Shown: piece after piece, positions 1 to 8,204 of the stretch
Position numbering within the stretch: the first letter of the stretch is position 1
Layout of the letters: each line of letters opens with the position of its first letter
DNA from: Actinomadura opuntiae
Lineage (GTDB): Bacteria; Actinomycetota; Actinomycetes; Streptosporangiales; Streptosporangiaceae
Direction: 5' to 3'
Length of the DNA: 64,000 nt
NCBI RefSeq assembly: GCF_030283205.1
Contig: NZ_JASNWF010000011.1
Coordinates: forward strand, 186,001 to 250,000
Translations under genes and position numbers: made by a program
The notes under the pieces: generated by a model
What the model was told of the DNA's origin: nothing
What the model saw: the letters and a program-made list of their open reading frames with translations, nothing else
The model's database searches: none

Positions 1-653
1 TTCGGGATCAGGTGCCGGACGATGATCCGGGCCTTCGTCGCCCCCATCACCGTCGCGGCCGCGACGAACCCGCGCGAGCGCAGCGCCAGCACCTCGGCCC
101 GCACCAGCCGGGCCGGCGCGAGCCAGGAGAACGCCCCGAGGGTCAGGCTGAGCGACAGCACCGTGGAGCTGAACCGGGTCGCGATGATCAGCACGATGAA
201 CAGGAACGGGATCGACAGCAGCGTGTCGACGACGCGCATCATGACCGCGTCGGCGAGGCCGCCCGCGAGGCCCGCGACCGTCCCGTAGAGGGTGCCGATC
301 GCGGTGGCGATCAGCGCCGCGAGCAGCCCGATCTGCAGGGACGCCTGGCCGCCCTTCATGATCCGCCCGAGGACGTCGAAGCCCTGCGCGTCGGTGCCGA
401 GCGGGTGCCCGCCGCCGGGCGGCAGCATGCTGTTCACCGGGTCGACGGAGATCTGCTCGGTGACGTAGAGGTGCGGGCCGACGAAGCAGAACAGGACGAA
501 GAACACGATGATGCCGCCGCCGAGGACGGCGAGCCGGTTCCTGGTGAACTCCCGCAGGGTGAGCCGGCCGCCGCGCGTCCGGCCAGGGGGACGGGTCCCC
601 GGCTTCTCGGGCGCGGTGAGCGCCGTGGTCCGGTCGGTCGCCGATTCGGTCAT
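1..653 (-). CDS. Dipeptide/oligopeptide ABC transporter permease, DppC-like (partial)
   Basis: This is an inner-membrane permease of a peptide/nickel-type ABC importer. It is cut by the left window edge, so the C-terminus is missing. The visible N-terminus has a cytoplasmic leader and a first membrane segment (near residues 40-60). A periplasm-facing stretch with PLGTDAQGFDVLGRIM follows, which is typical of the DppC/OppC family, and then further membrane helices. The ATG at 651-653 overlaps the stop of the upstream permease (ATGA), which implies translational coupling. It should dimerise with the DppB-like protein and receive substrate from the lipoprotein encoded upstream. The ATPase genes, if present, lie off the left edge. 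Confidence 0.9.
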   Translation of the reverse strand, partial: MTESATDRTTALTAPEKPGTRPPGRTRGGRLTLREFTRNRLAVLGGGIIVFFVLFCFVGPHLYVTEQISVDPVNSMLPPGGGHPLGTDAQGFDVLGRIMKGGQASLQIGLLAALIATAIGTLYGTVAGLAGGLADAVMMRVVDTLLSIPFLFIVLIIATRFSSTVLSLSLTLGAFSWLAPARLVRAEVLALRSRGFVAAATVMGATKARIIVRHLIP

Positions 654-1597
654 GCCCGCCGCGTCCTCGGGTCGGTGACCGCCACGAGCAGGTCGGCCAC
701 GAGATTGCCCAGGACGGTCAGGGTCGCCGCGATCAGCGTGTAGCCCAGCAGCACCGGATAGTCCTGGTTGTTCAGGGCGTTGAAGAACAGCAGCCCCAGC
801 CCCGGGTAGTTGAAGACCGACTCGACCACCAGGTTGCCGGCGAGCAGCAGCGGGATCGACATGCCGATCAGGGTCACCAGCGGCGCGCAGGCGTTGCGGA
901 GCAGGTGCCGGGTGAGGACCATGCGCATGGACAGGCCCTTCGACCGCGCCACGGTGATGTAGTCCTGCGCGAGCTGGTCGAGCGCCGCCGACCGCTGGTA
1001 CCGCGAGAAGAGCGCGACCGTCACGCCGGTCAGCGTCAGCACCGGCAGCAGCATGGCGCGCGGGTCGGTGAAGATCACGAAGGCCGAGCTGGACTGGGAC
1101 GCCTGCGCGGGAAGGACGCCCAGCCCCATCGCGAAGACCTGGATCAGCAGCATCGCCAGCAGGAAGACGGGCATCGAGTAGGCGACGAAGGTGAGGGTCG
1201 TCAGCACGGTGTCGCCGATGCCGCCGCGCTTCACCGCCTGGAAGACGCCGAGCGGGACCGCGATGCCGATCGCCAGGATCAGCGCCACGGCCGACAGCAG
1301 GGCGGTCCGCCCGGCGTTCTCGGCCACCAGCGCGTTCACGCTCTGGTTCAGCTTGTAGGAGTACCCGAGGTCGCCGTGCAGCAGATGCCCCAGGTAGCTG
1401 AGGTACTGCACGACGATCGACCGGTCGTAGCCGTGCTCGTGCTCGAACGCGGCCACCGCCCCCGGGCTCGCCTGGACGCCGAGGATGGCGCGGCCGGGCG
1501 AGCCGGCCATCCCGTGCAGCAGGACGAAGGTGATCACCGAGACGCCCAGGATCACGATCACCGACGTCGCGAGCCGCCGCAGCGCGTACTGGATCAC
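650..1597 (-). CDS. Dipeptide/oligopeptide ABC transporter permease, DppB-like
   Basis: This 315-residue integral membrane protein has the DppB/OppB family layout. It starts with an N-terminal helix (MIQYALRRLATSVIVILGVS) and a long external loop containing DRSIVVQYLSYLGHLLHGDLG. Five more helices follow, together with an EAA-type loop (ARSKGLSMRMVLTRHLLRNA) that contacts the ATPase. Length and motifs are normal for the family. It lies between the binding-protein gene and the DppC-like gene in one operon and overlaps the latter by four bases. The substrate is probably a peptide or modified amino acid, but specificity cannot be read from the permease. Confidence 0.93.
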   Translation of the reverse strand: MIQYALRRLATSVIVILGVSVITFVLLHGMAGSPGRAILGVQASPGAVAAFEHEHGYDRSIVVQYLSYLGHLLHGDLGYSYKLNQSVNALVAENAGRTALLSAVALILAIGIAVPLGVFQAVKRGGIGDTVLTTLTFVAYSMPVFLLAMLLIQVFAMGLGVLPAQASQSSSAFVIFTDPRAMLLPVLTLTGVTVALFSRYQRSAALDQLAQDYITVARSKGLSMRMVLTRHLLRNACAPLVTLIGMSIPLLLAGNLVVESVFNYPGLGLLFFNALNNQDYPVLLGYTLIAATLTVLGNLVADLLVAVTDPRTRRA

Positions 1598-1646
1598 GTT
1601 CCGCCTCCTTTCCGTGTCGCGGTCCCGGGCGTCGCCGGGACGCCGG

Positions 1647-3572
1647 CTAGCGCGTGTACCAGTACTCGGGGGTGAGCACGTTGGCCGGCAGGTTGGCGAA
1701 CGAGCCGGTCGGGCCGGACAGCGTCTTCTTCCAGGCCCAGATGGTCTGCGCGGCCGGCAGCCACAGCACGGGCAGGCCGGTCCGCAGGTGCTCGACCTCC
1801 GCCTGGACGGCCCTGCGGTCGGCGCCGTGCACCGAGGCGTCGATCAGCCTGTCGGTCTCGGGGTCGCCGAAGGCGCCCACGTTGCCCGAGCCCTTGGTGT
1901 CGAAGATCCCGGACGCGGTCGGGTAGGGCGGGGTGCTGAAGCCGCCCCAGGTCGACATGGCCCACTCGCCGGCCTTCGACGGCGCCGCCGGGACGTTGTA
2001 GTTCTGGATCAGGAAGCTGAACGTCTTCGGCGCGACGGTGATCGCGATGCCGAGCTTGCGGGCCTCCGAGGCGAACGCGGTGCTGACCGCGCTGTGCAGC
2101 TGCGGGCCGCTGCGGTAGAAGAGGTTGAACTTCATCGTCTGGCCCTGCGGGATCCCGGCACCGCACTGCGACGGCCCGGTGCCGGGGCGCTCGCAGGTCG
2201 TGGCGCCGTTCGGCACCACCTTCCAGCCGTGGTCCTCCAGCAGCTTGCGTGCGGCGGCCGGGTCGTAGGGATAGGGCGCGGTGGCGGTGCTTCCGGAGAC
2301 GTAGGGCGACGTCGCGGGCGCCGTGCCGTAGCTCTCGACGGCCGCGCCGTTGTAGATGCCCTTGCTGGCGATGTACCCGGGCTGGTCGATCAGCCGCTGC
2401 AACGCCTGCCGGATGTAGAGCTGGGCGTAGAGCTTGCCGACGTTGTCGGTGGTGTCCTTGAAGTTGAGCATGATGAAGTTGAAGCCCAGGGCCGGAGCGC
2501 CGTAGACGTTGTAGCCCGCGGCCTTCAGCGCCGACACCTGCCCCACGTTGCTCTGGTCGACCGTGGCCATCGCCAGCCTGCCGCTCAGCAGCTGGTTGAA
2601 CTTCGCGCTCTCGGAGGTGAACGGCCGGAAGTTCAGCGTCGCGAGGTGCGGCTTCTGCGGGCCGCCGTACGCCTTGTTCGCGGTCATCGAGTAGGCGTTC
2701 GTCGTCACGTCGAAGCTGCTCAGCTTGTACGGGCCGTCCACCGTCTGCCAGAGCGGGTTCTTCGCGAACGAGGCGGGGTTCCGCGACGCCTTGTCCAGGT
2801 AGGCGTAGATCGCCGCGGCGTCCTTCGCAGAGGCGTGGTCGCCGCCGCCGGCGGCGCGCGACCACTGCTCGGCCGGCAGCGGGACGAGCGAGGTCAGCTC
2901 GTCGGCGGTGAACCACTCGGGGTTGTAGGCCTCCTTGAGCTTCAGCGTCACCGTGTTCTGCGACGTCGCCTTCGCGTCGGCGACGTTGTCGGGGAACTGG
3001 CCGGGCGTGTAGCTGCCCCAGTTCGCCGGGCTCTTCTTCAGCGCGGCCTTCAGCAGGTCGATGAAGAACACGACGTCGTCGGCGTCGACGGGCGTGCCGT
3101 CCGACCAGGTGTAGCCGTCGCGCATGGTGATGGTGACCGTCTTGTTCCCGTCGGAGAACTGCGGCGGGGACGCCAGGCTGAGGCTCTCGTCGATCTTGGG
3201 GCTGCCGCCCTGCGGGAACCAGTAGAGCGGCCGGTACATGAGCCGCTGGAACTCGTAGGTCACGTAGGTGGAGTTGAAGGCGCCGGGCACGATCGGCAGC
3301 ATGTAGAACGGCCCGGCTCCCGGCTGCTGCGCTATGTCGATGGCGCCGCCGTCCTTGGGCGTCCCCGACTGGGCGGGGATGGAGCCGAAGGTCGGCGACC
3401 CCGACTTGTGCTTCGTCGTCCCGCCGCCACCGCCGCCGCACGCCGCCAGCGGCAGCACGGCGGCCAGTGCCCCGGCGAGGAGCGCGTACCGTGTCCGGCC
3501 GCCCCGGGCGCGCGCCGTGCGGCGGCCCGATGTCCGTGCACTGCCCGTGCCGATGCAGGTGTTGATGCCCAT
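1647..3572 (-). CDS. ABC transporter substrate-binding lipoprotein, family 5
   Basis: This is an extracellular solute-binding protein of the peptide/nickel family, about 641 residues long. A basic N-terminus is followed by a hydrophobic stretch and the lipobox LPLAAC, after which a glycine-rich linker starts the mature protein. The SBP_bac_5 fold is recognisable from segments such as TITMRDGYTWSDGTPVDADD. I chose the ATG at 3570-3572 because AGGAGC lies just upstream on the minus strand. A further upstream start is possible but lacks this site. It should be lipid-anchored and deliver ligand to the two downstream permeases. The neighbouring hydrolases suggest a peptide-like or N-acylated substrate. 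Confidence 0.92.
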   Translation of the reverse strand: MGINTCIGTGSARTSGRRTARARGGRTRYALLAGALAAVLPLAACGGGGGGTTKHKSGSPTFGSIPAQSGTPKDGGAIDIAQQPGAGPFYMLPIVPGAFNSTYVTYEFQRLMYRPLYWFPQGGSPKIDESLSLASPPQFSDGNKTVTITMRDGYTWSDGTPVDADDVVFFIDLLKAALKKSPANWGSYTPGQFPDNVADAKATSQNTVTLKLKEAYNPEWFTADELTSLVPLPAEQWSRAAGGGDHASAKDAAAIYAYLDKASRNPASFAKNPLWQTVDGPYKLSSFDVTTNAYSMTANKAYGGPQKPHLATLNFRPFTSESAKFNQLLSGRLAMATVDQSNVGQVSALKAAGYNVYGAPALGFNFIMLNFKDTTDNVGKLYAQLYIRQALQRLIDQPGYIASKGIYNGAAVESYGTAPATSPYVSGSTATAPYPYDPAAARKLLEDHGWKVVPNGATTCERPGTGPSQCGAGIPQGQTMKFNLFYRSGPQLHSAVSTAFASEARKLGIAITVAPKTFSFLIQNYNVPAAPSKAGEWAMSTWGGFSTPPYPTASGIFDTKGSGNVGAFGDPETDRLIDASVHGADRRAVQAEVEHLRTGLPVLWLPAAQTIWAWKKTLSGPTGSFANLPANVLTPEYWYTR

Positions 3573-3637
3573 GCGCGCCCGCTCCTGTGTCGTGTCCGTG
3601 GCGGGGGGAATCGCGTGACTCCGCTTCTCGGCGGCCG

Positions 3638-4714
3638 TCAACTCCCCCAGACCGCCTTCGCGTAGTTGTGGAAGTTCAGGCCGAGGATCTTCTCGATCCG
3701 GGTGGAGGAGTAGCCGCGCTCGGCCAGCAGCCGCGCGAGCTCGCGGAACTGGTCGACGCCGCGCAGGTCGACCACGAACGGGAAGGTGTCGGCGCGCTCC
3801 CCGGCGGCGGACGCGCCGGCGGCCTGCCGCTGCGCCACCTGCTCGGCGAGCAGCGCCCGGTAGCCGTCCAGGTCGTCGATCGCCGTGATCGTCCCGTCGG
3901 TGCCGATGCCGACGTGGTCCTCGCCGCAGACGTCGACCGCGTGCGCGATGTGCTCCACCACGTCCGCGGCCGTGGCGTGCCCCGACGCGTTGACGAACGG
4001 CATGAAGTAGATGCCGACGAACCCGCCCTTCGAGGCGACGAGCCGGAGTTCCTCGTCGGTCTTGTTGCGCGGCAGGTCGACCAGCGCGCGGCAGCCCGTG
4101 TGGTTGATCGAGATGGGCTGCGTGGACGCGCGCGCGGCCTCCAGGCAGGTCCGCTCGCCGCTGTGCGAGAGGTCCACCATGACGCGGTGCTCGTTGAGCG
4201 CCTCCACGACCTGGCGTCCGAGCGGTGTCAGGCCCCGGTCGCCGGGCGCCATCGAGCCGTCGCCGACCTGGTTGGCCTGGTTGTAGGTGAGCTGGATGAT
4301 CCGCACGCCCAGGCCTGCGAACTCGGCGACCCGTTCGGGGCGGTCCTCCACGGCGGCGGCGTTCTGGAAGCCGTAGATGATGCCGATCCTTCCCTGCCGC
4401 TTGGCCTCGGCGATGTCGGCGGCGGTGTCGATCCGCATCAGGTCGCGCGGGTGGGCGGCGATGATCGCGTCCCAGGTGCGGATCTCGTCCAGGGTGTGCC
4501 GGTAGGGCGGGAAGTCGCCGAGCGTGTATCCCAGGGTCACGTTGATGGCCGTCACGCCGGAGGCGTGCGCGTCCGCGAGGGTCCGCTCGTCGATGGTCAG
4601 CTGGTCGCTGGTCTGGACGAGCGCGCCGGACGCGGAGGCCGACGCCGGGGCGTTCGGATTGTCCAGCCCGCCGAGCGCGTTGACGACGATGAGGTCCTCG
4701 ATGTCAGCGCTCAC
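3638..4714 (-). CDS. M19 (membrane dipeptidase) family protein with altered metal site
   Basis: This 358-residue protein resembles renal-type dipeptidases (peptidase M19), which are zinc-dependent TIM-barrel hydrolases. The segments VDLSHSG, INHTGCRALVDLPRN and GIGTDG match family motifs carrying zinc-ligand and substrate residues. The N-terminal HxD metal motif is replaced by a NALGGLDN stretch. The position that is usually LTHN reads LTYN, so at least part of the dinuclear site is lost. It may therefore be mononuclear, use another chemistry, or be inactive. It overlaps the end of the amidohydrolase gene by 11 bases and is co-transcribed with the importer. Family assignment is firm and activity is uncertain. 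Confidence 0.82.
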   Translation of the reverse strand: MSADIEDLIVVNALGGLDNPNAPASASASGALVQTSDQLTIDERTLADAHASGVTAINVTLGYTLGDFPPYRHTLDEIRTWDAIIAAHPRDLMRIDTAADIAEAKRQGRIGIIYGFQNAAAVEDRPERVAEFAGLGVRIIQLTYNQANQVGDGSMAPGDRGLTPLGRQVVEALNEHRVMVDLSHSGERTCLEAARASTQPISINHTGCRALVDLPRNKTDEELRLVASKGGFVGIYFMPFVNASGHATAADVVEHIAHAVDVCGEDHVGIGTDGTITAIDDLDGYRALLAEQVAQRQAAGASAAGERADTFPFVVDLRGVDQFRELARLLAERGYSSTRIEKILGLNFHNYAKAVWGS

Positions 4715-6062
4715 GGGGCGCTCCTTCCTGGGCGCCGGCGCCGGCGCGGTCGTAGTCCGCCCGGTCGTAGCGCCGGCCGCGCTTGACGGTGGTGACGATG
4801 CGGCGCAGGTGGCCGATGTCCTCGCAGGGGTCCGCCTCGACGACCACGAAGTCGGCCCGCTTGCCCGGCTCGACGGTGCCGACCGTGTCCTGGAGCCCGA
4901 TGGCGGCGGCGCCGGCGGAGGTGGCCGCGCGGATCACCTCGTGCGGCGGCATCCCCATCGCGTGGACGAGGAAGTGCAGCTCCTCGTGGAGCGAGGGGAA
5001 CGGATCCGCCGGCTGTGTCTCGTAGTCGGTCCCGGTGCAGATCGTGACGCCCGCGCGCCGTGCCCGGTCGATGAGCCTTCGCAGCACGTCGGGGGCGAAC
5101 TCGGCCGCGCCGGGCGCGCTCGACGGCAGCCGCGCCACGAGGCTCGCGGTGGCGTCGAGGATCGTGCCGCGGCGCCGCATGTCGGCGAAGAGCGCGTCGA
5201 GGGCGTCCACCGGCGCGTCGAGGAGCCGACGGTAGGTGTCCGCGAGGTGCCCGCGCTGCCGCCGGTACTCGCCGGGCCGGTCGCCGGGGATCTCGTGGGC
5301 CAGCATGTGGGCGTGCGAGACCACGTCGGTGCCCGCCGCGACGACCTCGCCGGGCATGGCGGGGAACACCGCCGCGTGCGCCCACACGAGCATCCCCTGC
5401 CGGTGGGCCTCCTCGGCGATCCGGGTGACCGTCGCGGCGTCGAGGTCGGCGTAGATCTTGATGGCGACCGCGCCGGTGCCGCGCGCCGCGGCGACGGCCA
5501 GCCGCAGGTCGGTGTCCGCGTCGACCGCCTGCATCCAGGGGACGGTGCCGGGCGTCGCGCCCTGGGTCACCTGCCACGTGCGCGGGTCGTCGAAGAAGCC
5601 CGGGCCCGCCATCAGCGCCGCGCAGTGCACGTCCGGGCCGGGGATCTCGCCGACCAGTGACGCCCGCGCGAGGTCGGCCATCTGCCGCAGGTCGCCGGCC
5701 ATCTCGCGGATCGCGGTGACGCCGCCGTAGATCTGCCGCCGCATGAACGCCTCCGCCTGCGCCCGGTTGGGCGGCGTCGACAGGTGCTGGTGCGCGTCGA
5801 CCAGGCCGGGCAGCAGGAACGCGCCCTGCAGGTCGACCGTCTCCGCGCCGGCCGGCACCGCGGCGCCGAGGTCGGCGTCGGGGACGACCGCGGTGATCGT
5901 CGGCCCGTCGGTCACCACCGCCATGCCGTGCCGGACCGGGCCGCCGGTTCCGTCGATCAGCGAGACGCCGCGGTAGGCCGTCGCCCGGCCCGGTTCGGGG
6001 GCGGCGAAGGGAGTGGGGGCGGGGTCGTTGCCCGCGACCGGGGGCTCGTCCTTGTCCGTCAT
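4704..6062 (-). CDS. Metal-dependent amidohydrolase (imidazolonepropionase/prolidase-like)
   Basis: This is an amidohydrolase-superfamily enzyme of about 452 residues. The N-terminal HxH metal motif is in DAHQHL. A lysine-containing strand (AIKIYADLD) and histidines in VWAHAA and VSHAHM follow, and the catalytic aspartate is in TGTDYE. A C-terminal KRADFVVVEADP stretch closes the small beta domain that is typical of secreted or cytosolic prolidase-like members. I chose the ATG at 6060-6062, which has a GGAGA about 12 bases upstream. A GTG at 6107 is possible but its spacing is poor. It is the first gene of the minus-strand importer operon and faces the IclR gene across a palindromic operator, so it probably acts on the imported compound. 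Confidence 0.88.
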   Translation of the reverse strand: MTDKDEPPVAGNDPAPTPFAAPEPGRATAYRGVSLIDGTGGPVRHGMAVVTDGPTITAVVPDADLGAAVPAGAETVDLQGAFLLPGLVDAHQHLSTPPNRAQAEAFMRRQIYGGVTAIREMAGDLRQMADLARASLVGEIPGPDVHCAALMAGPGFFDDPRTWQVTQGATPGTVPWMQAVDADTDLRLAVAAARGTGAVAIKIYADLDAATVTRIAEEAHRQGMLVWAHAAVFPAMPGEVVAAGTDVVSHAHMLAHEIPGDRPGEYRRQRGHLADTYRRLLDAPVDALDALFADMRRRGTILDATASLVARLPSSAPGAAEFAPDVLRRLIDRARRAGVTICTGTDYETQPADPFPSLHEELHFLVHAMGMPPHEVIRAATSAGAAAIGLQDTVGTVEPGKRADFVVVEADPCEDIGHLRRIVTTVKRGRRYDRADYDRAGAGAQEGAPRER

Positions 6063-6121
6063 GGCGATCGCACGGTCTCCGTTCTCGGTCCCGGGTGGCT
6101 GGCGCACCCCTCGGACCAGGT

Positions 6122-6173
6122 TTGTTACATAGAACGTAACAAGTGTTACAACATTAGCAACGTCTGCTAATGT
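6122..6173. promoter_or_regulatory. Composite operator between the amidohydrolase operon and iclR
   Basis: Several inverted repeats are packed into about 50 bases. TTGTTAC (6122-6128) pairs with GTAACAA (6136-6142). GTAACA (6136-6141) also pairs with TGTTAC (6144-6149). ACATTAGCA (6151-6159) pairs perfectly with TGCTAATGT (6165-6173). The stretch is AT-rich compared with its surroundings and lies between divergent genes. The likely ligand is the adjacent IclR-family regulator, acting on both directions. Confidence 0.7.
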
Positions 6174-6217
6174 GCGTCAAGAATCGGAAAAGCCCGCTCA
6201 GCGACCGTGGAGGGAAG

Positions 6218-6982
6218 TTGCCCAGACCGGCGAGCTCTGCCGTGGACAAGGCTCTGGATCTCATCGAGTCCGTCGTGCGGGCCGACCGCCCGCTCCGGCT
6301 GAGCGAGGTGGCGAACGAGGCGGGGATGCACCGCGCCACCGCCTACCGCATCCTGGTGGACCTGGTCAGACGCGGCTGGATCATGCGCAGCGAGGACCAC
6401 TACCTGCCGGGTCCGGTGGTGCTCCAGTTCTCCGAGGCAGCGGCCGCCAACTCGCTGGTCGTGCTGGGCCGGCCCGTGCTGCGGGCGCTGTCCGACCGGA
6501 CGGCGATGATGGTGAACCTGCAGGTGCTCGAACCCGAGGGCGCCCGGGTGATCGACGTCGTCCGGCCGCCCCGGCTGGCGATGATCAACGATCTGCTGGG
6601 CGAGCTGCTCCCCGTCCACAAGTTCGCCGGGCCCATGGCGCTCGTCTCCGCGCTGGACGAGGCCGCGCAGATCCCCTACCTGCGCGCCGCCGAGCAGCAG
6701 GGGCATCCGCCGGAGCGCCGGGCCGAGCTGCTGGCCGACATCGAGCGGACCCGGCGCACGGGCTTCGCGCTGGAGCGCGGGCGCAACGAGGAGGTGATCG
6801 CCTCGCTCGGCCGCGCGGTGCTCGCCGGCAACGGCCGGCCGCTGTGCGCGCTCACGATCGTCGGCCTGGACAGCGAGTTCGACGATCCCACGCTGACCGG
6901 GCTCCAGGACCACCTGACCGCGGCCACGGCGGAGCTGGAACGCGCCCTGGCCGGCCCGGACGCCGGAGTCGGCGTTGGCTGA
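6218..6982 (+). CDS. IclR-family transcriptional regulator
   Basis: This regulator has an N-terminal winged helix-turn-helix (SSAVDKALDLIESV, then HRATAYRILVDLVRRG) and a C-terminal IclR effector-binding domain. I chose the TTG at 6218-6220 because GGAGGGAAG lies directly before it and it gives the usual length of about 254 residues. An in-frame ATG at 6170 has no ribosome binding site and falls inside the palindromic operator. It is divergent from the transporter/hydrolase operon and overlaps the next gene, so it probably senses the transported compound or a breakdown product. Confidence 0.88.
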   Translation: MPRPASSAVDKALDLIESVVRADRPLRLSEVANEAGMHRATAYRILVDLVRRGWIMRSEDHYLPGPVVLQFSEAAAANSLVVLGRPVLRALSDRTAMMVNLQVLEPEGARVIDVVRPPRLAMINDLLGELLPVHKFAGPMALVSALDEAAQIPYLRAAEQQGHPPERRAELLADIERTRRTGFALERGRNEEVIASLGRAVLAGNGRPLCALTIVGLDSEFDDPTLTGLQDHLTAATAELERALAGPDAGVGVG

Positions 6983-7931
6983 TCCCGCATGCGGCGTGCT
7001 CGTCCTCGACCGGGAGGCGACCAGGGCGGCCGCACCGCCCGAGGCGGTACTGGAGGCGGTGCGCACCGCCCTCATCGCCGTCGCCGCCGGCGAGGTCTCC
7101 GCGCCGCCGCGCGTCGCGGCCCGCTCGGGGCGCGGCCTGCTGGGCGCGATGCCCGGGCACGTGCCCGGGCTGGGCTTGTCGGCAAAGCTCGTGTCGGTCT
7201 TCCCCGGCGCCGCCGCGGGCGACCACGGCGCCCACCGCGGCATCGTCGCCCACTTCGACGCCGAGACCGGGCGGCCGCTGGCCGTCATGGACGCCGAGGC
7301 GATCACCGCGGTGCGGACGGCCGCCGCCGCGACGGTCGCCATGCGCGCGCTCGCCCGGCCCGGCGCCTCCCGGATCGCCGTGATCGGCACCGGAACGCAG
7401 GCGCGCGCCCAGATCGCGCTCATCGCGCCGATGGACGGCGTGGAACTCGTGGTCGGCGCGCGCGATCCGGGCAAGGCCGAGCGGCTGGTCGCGGGCCTGC
7501 CCGCGGCAGCGGCAGCGGCCGGCGTCGAGGCGGCGGTCAGGTCGGCCGACGTCGTCTTCTGCTGCACGTCCAGCCGGGAGCCGGTCCTGCGGCGCTCGTG
7601 GCTGCGCGACGGCGCCCACCTCAGCTCGGTCGGCGGGTCCGACGGCCCGGAGTTCGGCGCCGAGACGCTGCGGGCCTCGGCGCTGTTCGTCGAGTGGCCC
7701 GGCGCCGTGACCGAGCCGCCCCCGGCCGGTGCCTGGGAGCTTCAGGGGACCGACCCCGCAGACGCCCGTCTCATCGGCGACGTGCTCGCCGGGAGGCGTC
7801 CCGGTCGCGGCTCGGCCGCGGAGCTGACGCTCTTCAAGTCCACCGGCCACGCCGCGCTCGACGTCGCGGCGGCCTCCGTGGTCTACCGCGCGGCCCGCGA
7901 GCGCGGGTTGGGGATCGCCGTCGACCTCTAG
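6975..7931 (+). CDS. Ornithine cyclodeaminase / mu-crystallin family protein
   Basis: This 318-residue protein belongs to the NAD(P)-dependent ornithine cyclodeaminase/mu-crystallin family. It has the family segment MDAEAITAVRTAAAATVAMR and the Rossmann motif IAVIGTGTQARAQ. The C-terminal stretch LTLFKSTGHAALDVAAA closes the fold. Members include lysine/ornithine cyclodeaminases, alanine dehydrogenases and ketimine reductases, so the substrate cannot be fixed. The TTG start overlaps the iclR stop and has GGAG seven bases upstream, so the two are translationally coupled. Together with the divergent importer and hydrolases it suggests catabolism of a modified amino acid or dipeptide. Confidence 0.87.
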   Translation: MADPACGVLVLDREATRAAAPPEAVLEAVRTALIAVAAGEVSAPPRVAARSGRGLLGAMPGHVPGLGLSAKLVSVFPGAAAGDHGAHRGIVAHFDAETGRPLAVMDAEAITAVRTAAAATVAMRALARPGASRIAVIGTGTQARAQIALIAPMDGVELVVGARDPGKAERLVAGLPAAAAAAGVEAAVRSADVVFCCTSSREPVLRRSWLRDGAHLSSVGGSDGPEFGAETLRASALFVEWPGAVTEPPPAGAWELQGTDPADARLIGDVLAGRRPGRGSAAELTLFKSTGHAALDVAAASVVYRAARERGLGIAVDL

Positions 7932-8204
7932 CCGGGTTCCGGTCCCTGCTCCGGCTCGCGTCACATTCGGATGTGCGGCCGGCGCATAACAGTCGTCCCG
8001 TTTCCGGGTGCTCTCCTTCGCGATCGGCGCCGCGCGGAAGGGCGGCTCGCCAGCCCTCTCCCCCGCGTTCGGCGTATGCCGGGACGCGCTCCTCCTCGTT
8101 TTCGGAACGCGGTCCGGAACCGGCCGCACCGCCTGCGGAAAATGCGTTCGCCCGGCCCGGAGGGTTCGGGGCAGCATGAAGGCCGCGGCGGCGTGGGAGG
8201 GTGC

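Noticed and set aside
1485..3665. Long plus-strand open frame opposite the substrate-binding protein
   Set aside because: Low-complexity R/G/A/V-rich translation in antisense to a clear family protein with signal peptide and motifs. High GC content creates such frames.
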